Source of the DNA: Brucella tritici
GTDB taxonomy: Bacteria; Pseudomonadota; Alphaproteobacteria; Rhizobiales; Rhizobiaceae
DNA: 64,000 bases
Direction: 5' to 3'
NCBI RefSeq assembly: GCF_902825325.1
Contig: NZ_CADEAR010000005.1
Location: 248,001 to 312,000, forward strand
Position numbers and translations under genes: made by a program. Under the pieces are notes generated by a model. That model was not told the DNA's origin. It ran no database searches and worked only from the letters and a program-made list of their open reading frames with translations. This document shows, in pieces, positions 1 to 9,351 of this stretch (position 1 is the stretch's first letter; the number at the start of each line of letters is the position of its first letter).

Positions 1-1
1 G

Positions 2-2704
2 CAGGCAACCTCGGCTGTCGGTGACATGGCGCAAGCCCAGATGAACGCGGCGAAAGTACAGGCGGTCGGCGCACACAAACTGCCCGAACTGCGTGAGGCT
101 GAAGCGAAAGCCGCGGCTGCATTGCAGCGCCTTTCCATTGCCAGAACGCAGCTTGATGAGGAAGGCGAACGTCTTCGTGCCCGTCGGGCAGAGTTGATAA
201 AGCGTCTTGAGCAGCTTTCCGCCGACATCGCGCGCGAAGAAGAAATGATGCGTGAGAACGCCGACATTCTGGCGCGTCTCGATGACGAAGAACAGGAACT
301 GATCGCTTCCGCTGAAGAATCCGGCGAGCGCGATCAGGAACTGCATGCACTGTTTGAGGAAGCGGAAGTTCAATTGCAGGACAGCGAGAGCGCTTTGTCC
401 CGCGTGACGGCCGAACGTGCCGAAGCTGCCGCAGAGCGTGTGCAGATCGAACGTGTATTGAAGGAAACACGTGATCGTCGTGACCGTCTTTCTGTCCAGA
501 TGGAAGCGATCGAGCGCGACATCGCTGCTGTCGCGGAACAGATCGGTGGCCTGTTCGATCCGGCGGAAAAGCGCATCGTAGTCGATCGCTGTGCGGAAGA
601 ACTGGCATCCGCTGAGGAACTGGTCGCAAGCGCGGAAGAGCTCGTTGCAAGCGCGCGCGAAGCGGAAGCCGCCAGCCGCCAACCTTTGAGCGAGGCGCGT
701 ACCGAACTGAATCGCATCGAAACGGAAGCGCAGACGTTGGCCCGCATTCTGAATGCTGGTGAAACAGGGCAATTCCCGCCAGTGGTGGAAGAACTGCGTG
801 TTGAGAAAGGCTATGAAGTAGCACTTGGTGCGGCACTCGGTGAAGATCTTGACGCGGCCAGCGATGAACATGCACCGGTCTACTGGGCTTACAATCCCGC
901 AGCCAATGCCGATCCCGCTCTGCCCGACGGCGTGACACCCTTGGATCGGCTGGTAGAAGGGCCGCAGCAATTACGCCGTAGGCTGGCACAGGTCGGCGTT
1001 GTCTCGGAAAGTGAAGGCAAGCGCCTGCAGGCCATGTTGCGGCCCGGCCAGCGGCTCGTCAGCAAGACCGGAGCGCTCTGGCGCTGGGATGGCTATACGG
1101 CAAGCGCTGATGCGCCGACCCCGACAGCTCAGCGACTGGCACAAAAAAACCGGTTGGTGGAACTCGAACAGGAAGCGATTGCCGCGCGCAAACGTGCCGA
1201 GCAGGCTGAGCAGGATGTGCAGCGAACCGAAGCAGGCGTCCGCAAGGCCGTCGAACAGGAACGTGTCGCGCGCGATCAATGGCGTGCCAACCAGCGCAAG
1301 CTTGATGAAGCGCGTGAGGCTCTCGCGGCTGCGGAGCGTGCAGCAGGCCAATTGGCAACACGCCGTGCCGGTCTGGAAGACAGCAAGGCGCATCTGGAAG
1401 AAAATCTCGAAGAAGCGCAGATCCGTGTCACGGAAGCCGAAGAGCGGCTTGGCGAAATGCCGGATATCGATGCGATTGGCGAACGCCTTGCCGCATTGAG
1501 CAGCGAAGTCATGTCGGACCGCACGGCTTTGGCAGAAGCGCGCGCCGCCTATGAGGGGCTGCGGCGCGAGGCTGATGCTCGCAAACGGCGGCTGGAAATG
1601 ATTGCGCTGGAGCGTCGCAACTGGAAATCCCGCGCCGAAAATGCTGACCGACATATTGCTGCTTTGAATGATCGCCGTGCGGAAACGGCGGATGAGGCCG
1701 AGGCCCTTGCGGAAGCGCCTGACGAAATCGAGAACCGCCGCCGGGCACTGTTGAACGAGCTTTCGCAGGCCGATGCCCTTCGGAAACAGGCTGGCGATAT
1801 TCTGGCCGAGGCTGAGGCTGCGCAGGCGGAACTCGATAAGACGGCGACCCTTGCCATCCAGCAACTGGCTGCAAGTCGCGAACAGCGTGCGCGTGCCGAA
1901 GAACGTCTTGCAGCGGCAGAAGAACGACGCAAGGATGCTGAAGCCCGGATCGCCGAAGCACTGAACTGCCCACCGCACGAGGCTATTCGCCAGACGGGTT
2001 TAAGGCCGGATGAGGCTTTGCCCGATCCCGATCAGCTTGAACGCCAGTTGGAGCGGTTGAAGATTGAGCGGGAGCGGCTCGGTGCAGTCAATCTGCGCGC
2101 CGATGAGGAACAGGAAGAACTGTCTGGCCGCCTCGATACCATCGTCTCCGAGCGCGAAGACGTGATCGAGGCGATCAAGAAATTGCGTCAGGCGATCCAG
2201 AGCCTCAACCGCGAGGGACGCGAACGCCTGCTGGCTGCGTTCGACGTGGTGAATGTGCAGTTCCAGCGCCTGTTCACGCATCTCTTTGGCGGCGGCACGG
2301 CTGAACTGCAACTGATCGAAAGCGACGATCCGCTGGAAGCCGGTCTGGAAATCCTAGCCCGTCCGCCCGGCAAGAAGCCGCAGACCATGACGCTGCTTTC
2401 CGGCGGCGAGCAGGCGCTGACGGCCATGGCGCTCATTTTTGCAGTGTTCCTCACCAATCCGGCACCGATTTGCGTGCTGGACGAAGTGGATGCACCGCTC
2501 GACGATCATAACGTCGAGCGCTACTGCAATCTGATGGATGAAATGGCGGCTTCGACCGAAACGCGCTTCGTGGTCATCACGCATAATCCGATCACTATGG
2601 CACGCATGAACCGTCTCTTCGGCGTGACGATGGGTGAACAGGGCGTGAGTCAGCTCGTTTCTGTGGACTTGCAGACGGCTGAACGGCTGCGCGAAACGGG
2701 ATGA
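2..2704 (+). CDS. smc: Chromosome partition protein SMC, 5' part outside window
   Basis: C-terminal three quarters of the SMC ATPase, which shapes and segregates the chromosome. The reading frame is open from base 2, so the first in-frame ATG at 26 is internal; the N-terminal ATPase lobe with Walker A lies before the window. Visible in order are a long charged, Ala/Glu/Arg-rich coiled coil, a hinge-like globular segment (about residues 245-350 counted from base 26), the returning coiled coil, and the C-terminal lobe with ABC signature LSGGEQALTAMAL and Walker B/D-loop CVLDEVDAPLDDHN. It ends in a normal TGA. It is a housekeeping gene and marks the left backbone edge of the accessory region. 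Confidence 0.95.
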   Translation, partial: QATSAVGDMAQAQMNAAKVQAVGAHKLPELREAEAKAAAALQRLSIARTQLDEEGERLRARRAELIKRLEQLSADIAREEEMMRENADILARLDDEEQELIASAEESGERDQELHALFEEAEVQLQDSESALSRVTAERAEAAAERVQIERVLKETRDRRDRLSVQMEAIERDIAAVAEQIGGLFDPAEKRIVVDRCAEELASAEELVASAEELVASAREAEAASRQPLSEARTELNRIETEAQTLARILNAGETGQFPPVVEELRVEKGYEVALGAALGEDLDAASDEHAPVYWAYNPAANADPALPDGVTPLDRLVEGPQQLRRRLAQVGVVSESEGKRLQAMLRPGQRLVSKTGALWRWDGYTASADAPTPTAQRLAQKNRLVELEQEAIAARKRAEQAEQDVQRTEAGVRKAVEQERVARDQWRANQRKLDEAREALAAAERAAGQLATRRAGLEDSKAHLEENLEEAQIRVTEAEERLGEMPDIDAIGERLAALSSEVMSDRTALAEARAAYEGLRREADARKRRLEMIALERRNWKSRAENADRHIAALNDRRAETADEAEALAEAPDEIENRRRALLNELSQADALRKQAGDILAEAEAAQAELDKTATLAIQQLAASREQRARAEERLAAAEERRKDAEARIAEALNCPPHEAIRQTGLRPDEALPDPDQLERQLERLKIERERLGAVNLRADEEQEELSGRLDTIVSEREDVIEAIKKLRQAIQSLNREGRERLLAAFDVVNVQFQRLFTHLFGGGTAELQLIESDDPLEAGLEILARPPGKKPQTMTLLSGGEQALTAMALIFAVFLTNPAPICVLDEVDAPLDDHNVERYCNLMDEMAASTETRFVVITHNPITMARMNRLFGVTMGEQGVSQLVSVDLQTAERLRETG

Positions 2705-2787
2705 CGATCATAAATCTTCAGAGCTAACAGCAGGGGCGACAATTTCGGTCGCGTAAATCACTGGATCGTGTAACGTCCTAGCGCCAC

Positions 2788-2948
2788 TTATATCCACCGG
2801 GATGCCTGCCATTGCTGACGAAAACGTTTATCCGTCGCGACGGCACGGGCCGGAGGCATCATCAGCTCGGCAATCTGAGCCTGAATGTTGGGAAATGGCG
2901 CGCGCGCGAGGGCGATGTCGGTGCGGCGCAGAACGGCGTCGTTGCTTG
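2788..2948 (-). pseudogene. 3' fragment of an unidentified convergent gene
   Basis: A minus-strand frame ends in TAA at 2788-2790. Upstream of it lie about 50 codons with G/C-rich third positions, reading ...RTDIALARAPFPNIQAQIAE... through to a terminal ...QWQASRWI. It has the feel of a genuine C-terminus rather than a shadow. The frame loses this character at about 2948, exactly where similarity to an IS5 transposase starts on the other strand. I read it as the tail of a gene that faced smc and lost its front to an insertion or deletion. The family is not recognised. Confidence 0.35.
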
Positions 2949-3041
2949 GCGTTTCTGGAACAGCGCTTCGGGGAAGGTTACAAGGATGGCGGTGGCCTAC
3001 CACTCTTGCCGACGCGGCTGATGGCAGGACTTGCAATCCTC
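2946..3041 (+). pseudogene. IS5-family transposase fragment
   Basis: About 31 codons read FLEQRFGEGYKDGGGLPLLP and then TRLMAGLAIL. This matches the N-terminal region (FLEKHFGEVYGDKAGKPPLP, TRLMTGLAII) of the full IS5-family transposase at 22521-23864 in this window. No start codon and no catalytic residues remain. The match stops abruptly at about 3041, where IS66 sequence begins. This is a dead remnant. Confidence 0.75.
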
Positions 3042-3175
3042 CCGCCTATCTGCGCGATCTCTTCATCAGCCTCGCCAACGGTCATCTGGCCAAAGACATC
3101 GACGCCCTGATGCCATGGGCATATGCCGTCCACATCAATGCCTCTCAATGAGCTCATCCGGCACTATACGGCGAG
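3042..3175 (+). pseudogene. IS66 TnpC C-terminal fragment
   Basis: The frame reads AYLRDLFISLANGHLAKDID, then ALMPWAYAVHINASQ and a TGA at 3149-3151. It is nearly the same as the tail of tnpC of the IS66 element at 37977-40673 (AYLCDLFTRLANGHLAKDID, ALMPWAYAVRIKASQ). Nucleotide similarity continues a little past the stop (gctcatc.ggcactat.cggcgagctca). It is joined directly to the IS5 fragment, so two unrelated transposase pieces are fused here. Confidence 0.8.
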
Positions 3176-3368
3176 CTCATTGCATCATTCACCGCATTTC
3201 AACGCAAAAGCGTGCCAACCAAGGACCAACGGTCGTTTGTTATGGGGGTTGCTGTGCCGTTTTGGAATTTGCCTGCCAACGGTCATATGAAGACCGATGA
3301 CAGGCTGGCGATACAATCTATGCGCTGCTAAGGGCTACAGGGCAAAGTTAGCTGTTAATGATGAGAAC
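3176..3368. other. Non-coding stretch after the IS scar
   Basis: No convincing reading frame, RNA gene or terminator hairpin is visible between the IS66 fragment and the stop codon of the solute-binding protein gene. It is probably further decayed insertion-sequence or lost-gene DNA. Confidence 0.4.
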
Positions 3369-4646
3369 TTACTTAGTCATTTCATCGACCGTCTTCACGA
3401 GCATGGGAAGGGCATCTTCAGGGGTAAGGTCGCCCCGCATAACCTTGGCAATGATGTCGCGTTCCGCACGCCAGATGCGCACCGACGATCCGGTCGGATA
3501 CCCCTCCCACGGGCGCGCCAGCTCGATTTGGGATGCCACTGTTTTGAAGCGCGGTTCCTTTTGGTAAAAAGGAGCAAGATAATCAGCGCCGTCAGCCAGT
3601 TTGTTCGTCGGTAGATACCCTGTCGTTTCTACCACGATACTCTGTCCTTTCGGACCGGTGGCAAATTTCAGATATTCCCAGGCCGCTTTCTGCACGGCCT
3701 CATCTTGTGAAAGAATGATGCCTGCTGCGCCGCCCGTTGGGAGGCCGCCATTCTCCTTATCGTCAATCGGTACTCTTATCGTGTTCAGTTTGAAGCGGTC
3801 TCCTACAAGGCCGATAATCTGTGCAAGGCGGGCGGGAGTATCGATGAAATAGGCGGTTTGTCCAGCTGCGAATTGCTGGCGCGCCTGTTCAAATTCCAGC
3901 AAATTCTCGCCGCCCTCAGTCACGATACGACGGAGAATTTTGAGGGCTGCCAGACCCTTTTCATTGTTGAAGCCAGCCTTTCCTGTTTCAGGCTCGACGA
4001 GCTGCGTTCCTTCCTGCCGCAAAATGGTCTGCCAGAGCCAATCGTCGGGCCAATCGTAGATTGTATAACCGATGCCCGTCATCTTCGGGTCTGCGTCATG
4101 GATTTTCTTGGCGCGCGCCAGAAGATCGTCCCAAGTCGCAGGTACCTCCTTGGGGTCCAAACCTGCTTTCTCGACGGCGCTTTCATTGACGTAAAGAATT
4201 GGAAGCGACGCGTTGAAGGCCATACCGTATTTGACACCATCTACAACGCCAATATCGAGCATGGACTGCGAATAATTCTCCGTTATCCAGTTTTGTGGTT
4301 CGGCATCCAGAAACGGCTTGAGGTCTACGATCTGGTTGCGCTTGGACAAAGTGCGCGCAAGCTCGGGCATAAGATGGTAGCCGGGAAAGTAGAGGTCTGG
4401 AAGCTGATTGGTGACGGCCAGCCGCTGCATTAGGAGATGGCCTTCGTCGTAGTCCTTGGCAGGAGCCCGGAATTTTATCTTGATATCCGGGTGCTCCTTC
4501 ATGAAGGCTTGAGAAATTGGATCATGGAACTTCGCGAAGCCGGATTGTGCGTAGAGCACGTCCAGTGTCACCTCGGCGGCGGGTGCCGTTCCCGCCATCA
4601 AAAGCGTAAAGGTTCCGGCTGCGATGAATTTTGCTATGTGTTTCAT
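3369..4646 (-). CDS. ABC transporter substrate-binding protein, UgpB/carbohydrate type
   Basis: A 425-residue periplasmic binding protein, and the last gene of a minus-strand importer operon. The start MKHIAKFIAAGTFTLLMAG followed by APAAE is a clear Sec signal peptide. The mature part has the family-1 extracellular solute-binding layout (FMKEHPDIKIKF near the N-terminus, an ATWDDLLARAKKI segment in the middle, a YLKFATGPKGQSIVVETTGY hinge region late). Two phosphatase genes in the same operon hint at a phosphorylated or phosphodiester-linked sugar or polyol ligand, as for UgpB, but the ligand cannot be read from the sequence. A gap of 41 bases separates it from the upstream permease gene. 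Confidence 0.85.
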   Translation of the reverse strand: MKHIAKFIAAGTFTLLMAGTAPAAEVTLDVLYAQSGFAKFHDPISQAFMKEHPDIKIKFRAPAKDYDEGHLLMQRLAVTNQLPDLYFPGYHLMPELARTLSKRNQIVDLKPFLDAEPQNWITENYSQSMLDIGVVDGVKYGMAFNASLPILYVNESAVEKAGLDPKEVPATWDDLLARAKKIHDADPKMTGIGYTIYDWPDDWLWQTILRQEGTQLVEPETGKAGFNNEKGLAALKILRRIVTEGGENLLEFEQARQQFAAGQTAYFIDTPARLAQIIGLVGDRFKLNTIRVPIDDKENGGLPTGGAAGIILSQDEAVQKAAWEYLKFATGPKGQSIVVETTGYLPTNKLADGADYLAPFYQKEPRFKTVASQIELARPWEGYPTGSSVRIWRAERDIIAKVMRGDLTPEDALPMLVKTVDEMTK

Positions 4647-4687
4647 ATGTTCCTCCCTGGATTCAGACGTTTATATATTGAGGCTTC

Positions 4688-5575
4688 TTATTTGACACCG
4701 GTCATGGTGATGCCCTGAATGAAGCGCTTGCGCGCAATCAGGAAGCAGATCACGAGCGGGGCGGTGAGCATGGTGGCGGCCGCCGTCAGCGCTCCATAAT
4801 TCGAGCCAGTTTCCGCGTCAGCGAAGAGCAGCATGCCAAGCGGCGGCGGTGCGAGCTGGTTGTCGGAAATGACGATGAGCGGCCAATAAAGGTCGTTCCA
4901 GTGCGCGACAATCGAGAACACCGCGAAAGCGGCGATTGCCGGCATGGCACTCGGCGTGACGATGCGCCAGATGATTTCAAGCTCGCCCATGCCGTCAAGT
5001 CGTGCGGCATTGATGATATCGTCGGGGAAACTCCTAAAAAACTGCCGGAACAGGAATATTGCGAAGGCTGACAGGAAAAACGGCAGCATCATCGAAAAAT
5101 AGCTATTGAGCTGACCAGCCCAGGCCAGAGCGATATAGAGGGGAAGCGCTGGCACCTGGATGGGGATCGCCAGTGCCAGCAGGATCAGAACGAAGAAAAG
5201 GTTGCGGCCGGTAAATTTCAGCTTGGCCAGTGCGTAGGCACACGGGATCGCGACGATCAACTGGACCAGAAGGATACCGCTGCACACAATGACGCCGTTC
5301 AGCGCAAAGCGCAGCAAAGGTGCGCTTTCAAGCGCGAAGCTGTAATTTTCCACGCCATAAAACTGCGTTGGCCATAGCCGCAGCTGAGCGCTGAATATCT
5401 CATTTGGCGGTTTGATTGATGTGACGAGCATCCAGACGAAGGGCATGACGATGAAGATTGCACCTAAGATCAAGATGGCGTGGACCGCGATGAAGCCAAG
5501 TCCCCGTTTCAGCTCCGAGAAGCTGCGTGCAGGCGGGCTGGCGATTTGTGGCTGTTCGTCCGATAGCGGTGTCAA
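4688..5575 (-). CDS. ABC transporter permease, MalG/UgpE type
   Basis: A 295-residue inner-membrane permease with six predicted helices. The binding-protein-dependent permease loop reads EIIWRIVTPSAMPAIAAFAV, preceded by DIINAARLDGMGE, the EAA motif that docks on the ATPase. Its ATG overlaps the stop of the upstream permease (ATGA at 5575-5572), so the two are translationally coupled. The MalG-like C-terminal subunit usually pairs with a MalF/UgpA-like partner, here the gene at 5572-6489. Confidence 0.88.
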   Translation of the reverse strand: MTPLSDEQPQIASPPARSFSELKRGLGFIAVHAILILGAIFIVMPFVWMLVTSIKPPNEIFSAQLRLWPTQFYGVENYSFALESAPLLRFALNGVIVCSGILLVQLIVAIPCAYALAKLKFTGRNLFFVLILLALAIPIQVPALPLYIALAWAGQLNSYFSMMLPFFLSAFAIFLFRQFFRSFPDDIINAARLDGMGELEIIWRIVTPSAMPAIAAFAVFSIVAHWNDLYWPLIVISDNQLAPPPLGMLLFADAETGSNYGALTAAATMLTAPLVICFLIARKRFIQGITMTGVK

Positions 5576-6489
5576 TAGTGCACCCTCCTGTCGATGAAAA
5601 AGGTCTGGATGCCCGAAAAGATCAGGATGAATGCCAAAAACACCAGCGTCAGCGCTGCGGCATAGGCGGTCGAAAAATACTGGAAGCCTTCCAGATAGAT
5701 CGCATAGAGAATCACATTGGTGGAATCTTGTGGGCCGCCCCGCGTGATCGCGACTACCGTGTCAAAGACCTTGAAGGCGGTGATGGATGTAGTGATGAGG
5801 ACGAACATGGTCGTCGGCCCAAGCATCGGCCAGGTCACGGTCAGGAAGCGGTCGATCACGCCAGCTGCACCATCAATATCAGCGGCTTCATAGAGGTCTT
5901 TGGGGATCGCCGAGAGACCGGCCAAAAACAGCACCATGTTGAACCCGACAAGTTGCCAGATTCCAATGACCGCCAACGTCGGCAGCGCATAGGCAGGGTC
6001 GCTGAGGAAATTGACCGGCTGGAAGCCCAGGGCAACAATAATCGCGTTGATTGGTCCAAGGCTTGGATGAAGCAGGAATTTCCATACCGACGCCATGGCA
6101 ATAAGCGTTGCCGTGACCGGCAGGAAGAAGATGACCTCATAGATTGCGCGGCTACGCGTTCGGCCATGGATGAGAAGGGCGAACAGGAGTCCGAGCCCCA
6201 CTGATCCGGGAACCACGAAGGCCACGTAGATGAACGTGTTGAAGAGCGATCGACGGAAGGTTTCGTCGTGCAAGGCATTGGAAAAATTCTTGAGGCCGGC
6301 AAATGACAGCGTCAGGTCGCCAAGCTGATAATCGGTGAGACTGAGCACCACTAAGACAATCAGCGGCACGATATGGAGCAACAGGAGCAGTATGAATGCG
6401 GGTGCCGCCAGGCCAAGCCCTGTCAGCTTCTCAACGAATTCTCGCCGCCCGAGCCTTTGTCCAAGAGCCGGTTCAACGGGTTGAGCCAT
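5572..6489 (-). CDS. ABC transporter permease, MalF/UgpA type
   Basis: A hydrophobic inner-membrane permease of about 305 residues. The EAA loop reads LYEAADIDGAAGVIDRFLTV followed by TWPMLGPTT. I place the start at ATG 6489 (MAQPVEPALG) because a GGGAGGG ribosome-binding site precedes it; the longer frame from 6528 lacks one. This start lies 17 bases inside the end of the ATPase gene, so translation is coupled. It forms the membrane channel together with the next gene. Confidence 0.87.
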   Translation of the reverse strand: MAQPVEPALGQRLGRREFVEKLTGLGLAAPAFILLLLLHIVPLIVLVVLSLTDYQLGDLTLSFAGLKNFSNALHDETFRRSLFNTFIYVAFVVPGSVGLGLLFALLIHGRTRSRAIYEVIFFLPVTATLIAMASVWKFLLHPSLGPINAIIVALGFQPVNFLSDPAYALPTLAVIGIWQLVGFNMVLFLAGLSAIPKDLYEAADIDGAAGVIDRFLTVTWPMLGPTTMFVLITTSITAFKVFDTVVAITRGGPQDSTNVILYAIYLEGFQYFSTAYAAALTLVFLAFILIFSGIQTFFIDRRVHY

Positions 6490-7669
6490 GTTTTGCCCTC
6501 CCGGAATCGTCGCCTGACAAGAGCACATGCGTTTTTTCCGCCCGCCGTCCGTCGGGGCCGAAAATATGGCAAAGCGTGGGGTCGAAGGTCAGTCGCACAG
6601 CATCGCCTTCGTGGATGTCTTCATGCGGCGAAGTCGTGCGCATGATGAAACTGGTCGCTTCCGTGCCGGTCAGGTCGAGGTGATGGAGAAATTCGGCGCC
6701 GAGATTTTCCGTGCGGCGCAGGCGTGCGTCGATGATTGGTTGACCTGTGGCCGTCTGCTTAAGCGAAAGAAGGTCGAGCGCCTCCGGCCTGATGCCGATG
6801 GTCACACTCTCGCCCTGCGGCAGGTTGACGGCGATGCCAAGTGGCCTGCCTTGTATTTCCACCCGACCGGCCGGTCCAATCGATGCGGGCATAGTATTGA
6901 TTGTTGGGCTACCGATGAAGCGGGCCACTTCCAGATTGGTCGGATGCTCATAAAGTTCCGTCGGCGTCCCGAGCTGCTGCACCTTGCCGCCGTCCATCAT
7001 TGCGACACGGTCCGACATGGTCATGGCTTCGATCTGGTCGTGCGTGACATAGATGAAGGTCGCGCCCATGCGCTTGTGCAGTTCGGTCAGTTCTGTGCGC
7101 ATGTGGACGCGCAGTTTCGCGTCCAGATTGGATAGCGGTTCGTCCATCAAGAAGGCGCGCGGCTGGCGGACCATCGCCCGGCCGAGCGCCACGCGCTGGC
7201 GCTGCCCGCCAGAAAGCTGCGCAGGTTTGCGGCCAAGCAGCGCCTCAATCTTCAATTGGCCGGCCACGGCTTCGACCTGTTGTGCAATCTCTTGTGTTAG
7301 CCTTTTGCGGCGTGGCGAGAGATGTTTGATCAGCGGGATGCGCTCCAACAGGCTGAGTTTTTCTACTGTGAGGGGAACAGCGATGTTGTCGAAAGCCGTC
7401 ATATGCGGATAAAGCGCGTAACTTTGAAACACCATCGACAGCTTGCGCTCATGCGGGCGCAGGTGGTTCACCGATGCGCCGTCCACGCTGATCGTACCTG
7501 CCGACTGGCTTTCCAGGCCGGCGATGATGCGCACGAGTGTCGACTTGCCGCAGCCCGAAGGTCCAACGAGGGTAAGAAATTCCCCGTCGCGGATCGAAAT
7601 ATTAATGTCGTCCAGTACCTTGAGGCTTCCGAACGATTTAGTGATGTTTTGGATATCGACCTGGGACAA
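6473..7669 (-). CDS. ABC transporter ATP-binding protein, UgpC/MalK type
   Basis: ATPase that powers the importer, about 398 residues. Motifs in order: Walker A GPSGCGKSTLV, signature LSGGQRQRVALGRA, Walker B AFLMDEPLSNLDAKLR, H-loop YVTHDQIEAMTM, then a C-terminal TOBE/MalK regulatory domain (IGIRPEALDLL). I choose a TTG start at 7669 because GGAGGAG lies just before it; the frame extends to another TTG at 7702 without a good site. It follows the phosphoesterase stop by 33 bases and overlaps the next permease start. Confidence 0.88.
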   Translation of the reverse strand: MSQVDIQNITKSFGSLKVLDDINISIRDGEFLTLVGPSGCGKSTLVRIIAGLESQSAGTISVDGASVNHLRPHERKLSMVFQSYALYPHMTAFDNIAVPLTVEKLSLLERIPLIKHLSPRRKRLTQEIAQQVEAVAGQLKIEALLGRKPAQLSGGQRQRVALGRAMVRQPRAFLMDEPLSNLDAKLRVHMRTELTELHKRMGATFIYVTHDQIEAMTMSDRVAMMDGGKVQQLGTPTELYEHPTNLEVARFIGSPTINTMPASIGPAGRVEIQGRPLGIAVNLPQGESVTIGIRPEALDLLSLKQTATGQPIIDARLRRTENLGAEFLHHLDLTGTEATSFIMRTTSPHEDIHEGDAVRLTFDPTLCHIFGPDGRRAEKTHVLLSGDDSGRAKHGSTR

Positions 7670-7702
7670 AAACTCTCCTCCAGCATTCGTCGCCCGCTCC
7701 AA

Positions 7703-8518
7703 CTATCGCGGGGGGTAAACCTCATGCACAACGTCATCGATCCACATCATCTTCAGTTCCGGCAGATGTACACGCTTAAAGCTGAAACCTGAATCCGAGA
7801 AATCGTATCGTACGGCGCCAAGCTGCTTTTCGCCGCCCAAAGGCGGCTGCATGTCTGGACCAACCGCGAAGGCGGCTGACGGACACCAGACGAACTGGAT
7901 GCCGTCGAGAACGAAATCGTGTGACAGATGAAGATGACCACTGGCGATAAGATCGACACCGAAGCGCTGCGTGAGGCGCTGCAGCCGGGTGCGTGGTTCC
8001 GGCCTTACTGACCAATAACCGTTGTCGATATCGTCCCAGCCATTGATAAACAGAGGTTGGTGGGTAAACCATGCGATGCGGCGGCCGTCCGCGCTCTGCA
8101 TTTGTCGTTCCAGCCAGTGAAACTGCGCTTCTTCCGCCGCAAGACCGGAACTCATGATCATGGAATCGAACCCGAGAAGGCGCCACTTTCCCACATCCTT
8201 TGCCCAGAAATCTGCGCCATACTGTCGGTTCCAGCGTTCCAAACGATGTTCATTGGTCGGCTGATGTGCGCTTTGCGGTTCGCCGACATCGTGGTTTCCA
8301 GGAACAACCAGCATCGGGGCGGGCAGGCCGACCATCACTTCGCGGCAGAAGGTAAAATCGTCCTCGACATCCGCGCCGTCCACGCTGATATCGCCGGAAT
8401 GAATGATGAGATTGGGATTTTCACTGGCGAGCCAGTTTTTCAAAGGCTGCCAATTTTCCACGAAATGCGCCTTGTGGCGTCCAAGATGCGTGTCTGAAAT
8501 CTGTATGACGCGGACCAT
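7703..8518 (-). CDS. Metallophosphoesterase, CpdA-like
   Basis: A 271-residue calcineurin-like phosphoesterase without a signal peptide, so probably cytoplasmic. The metal-binding blocks are all present: ISDTHLGRH (residues 7-15), HSGDIS, VPGNHDVG, FTHQPLF and ASGHLHLSHD. These are typical of the CpdA/GlpQ-like cyclic or glycerophosphodiester hydrolases. Placed inside the importer operon, it probably cleaves a phosphodiester substrate brought in by the transporter. That is inference; cyclic AMP is an alternative substrate for the family. Confidence 0.82.
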   Translation of the reverse strand: MVRVIQISDTHLGRHKAHFVENWQPLKNWLASENPNLIIHSGDISVDGADVEDDFTFCREVMVGLPAPMLVVPGNHDVGEPQSAHQPTNEHRLERWNRQYGADFWAKDVGKWRLLGFDSMIMSSGLAAEEAQFHWLERQMQSADGRRIAWFTHQPLFINGWDDIDNGYWSVRPEPRTRLQRLTQRFGVDLIASGHLHLSHDFVLDGIQFVWCPSAAFAVGPDMQPPLGGEKQLGAVRYDFSDSGFSFKRVHLPELKMMWIDDVVHEVYPPR

Positions 8519-8622
8519 TCCTTCATTCCCCTGATTGCAAACTGATCAGATCAATTCGCCGCATCGAAAAAGGTTTACAACTGTTGGTGTGGACTTGCAA
8601 ATGTAACGTTCCGGTCAGTCGG

Positions 8623-9351
8623 TCAGTCATGTTCACCGATGAGGATATTGGCAGCGGTTATCGCAGCCGGTAATTCTGCTGCTCCGTTGACAACGAAAGC
8701 AGCGCCGCTGGCCTTGAGAAGCGAAGCCCGGTCGGGACGCGGATCTGCTGGATCGACAAATCCGATTGCAGTCATGCCTGCTGCATTGGCGGCGAGGACG
8801 CCGTGCGAACTGTCGTCGATCATCACGCAATGCTCCGGCTTGACGTGGAATTGTTCAGCGCAATGCAAAAGAAGGTCTGGGGCAGGCTTGGGTCTCGCCA
8901 CCATCTGGGCGCTGAACACTGCGGGATGGAAATGCTCCCACAAATCAAGCTTGCCCAAACTGCTTTTGAGGCGCTCGATGGAACTGTTTGAGGCAACGCA
9001 TTTGGGCCGCCTCACGCTTTTGACCACCGCATCAATGCCCGGCATCGATGTGAGCGAACACCCAAATTCCTCATAAAGACGCGTGTGCCAGGCGGAGAAA
9101 TGGGCATCGATGTCGATCATGCCCAGTTCTTCCGCACAGATCCTGCGGATAGACGGTTCTGAATGGCCGGTGAACCTGACATGCGCCTCCTCGTCCGTGA
9201 TGGACATGCCGGCATTGCGCAGCATTTCGGCAAGTGTCCGGCTGGCGATAGGCTCGCTGTCAATCAGCACCCCGTCACAGTCAAAAATGATGAGAGCAAT
9301 ATTTTCAAGAGCATCCAAGCCTGCTGATGTTATGTCGGTCATGGCAATCAT
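8623..9351 (-). CDS. HAD-superfamily phosphatase, GPH/beta-phosphoglucomutase-like
   Basis: A 242-residue HAD hydrolase and the first gene of the importer operon. Motif I reads IFDCDGVLIDSEP (nucleophile Asp), motif II VASNSS, the conserved Lys lies in RPKPAPDLLL, and motif III is VMIDDSSHGVLAA. Such enzymes dephosphorylate small sugar or polyol phosphates. Working with the neighbouring phosphodiesterase it would complete a diester to monoester to free compound sequence. Either ATG 9351 or ATG 9342 could be used. About 100 bases separate it from the next gene, so an extra promoter there is possible. Confidence 0.82.
   Translation of the reverse strand: MIAMTDITSAGLDALENIALIIFDCDGVLIDSEPIASRTLAEMLRNAGMSITDEEAHVRFTGHSEPSIRRICAEELGMIDIDAHFSAWHTRLYEEFGCSLTSMPGIDAVVKSVRRPKCVASNSSIERLKSSLGKLDLWEHFHPAVFSAQMVARPKPAPDLLLHCAEQFHVKPEHCVMIDDSSHGVLAANAAGMTAIGFVDPADPRPDRASLLKASGAAFVVNGAAELPAAITAANILIGEHD

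Noticed and set aside
971-1978. 335-codon antisense frame within smc
   Set aside because: Shadow of the repetitive coiled-coil coding sequence; no recognisable protein features.
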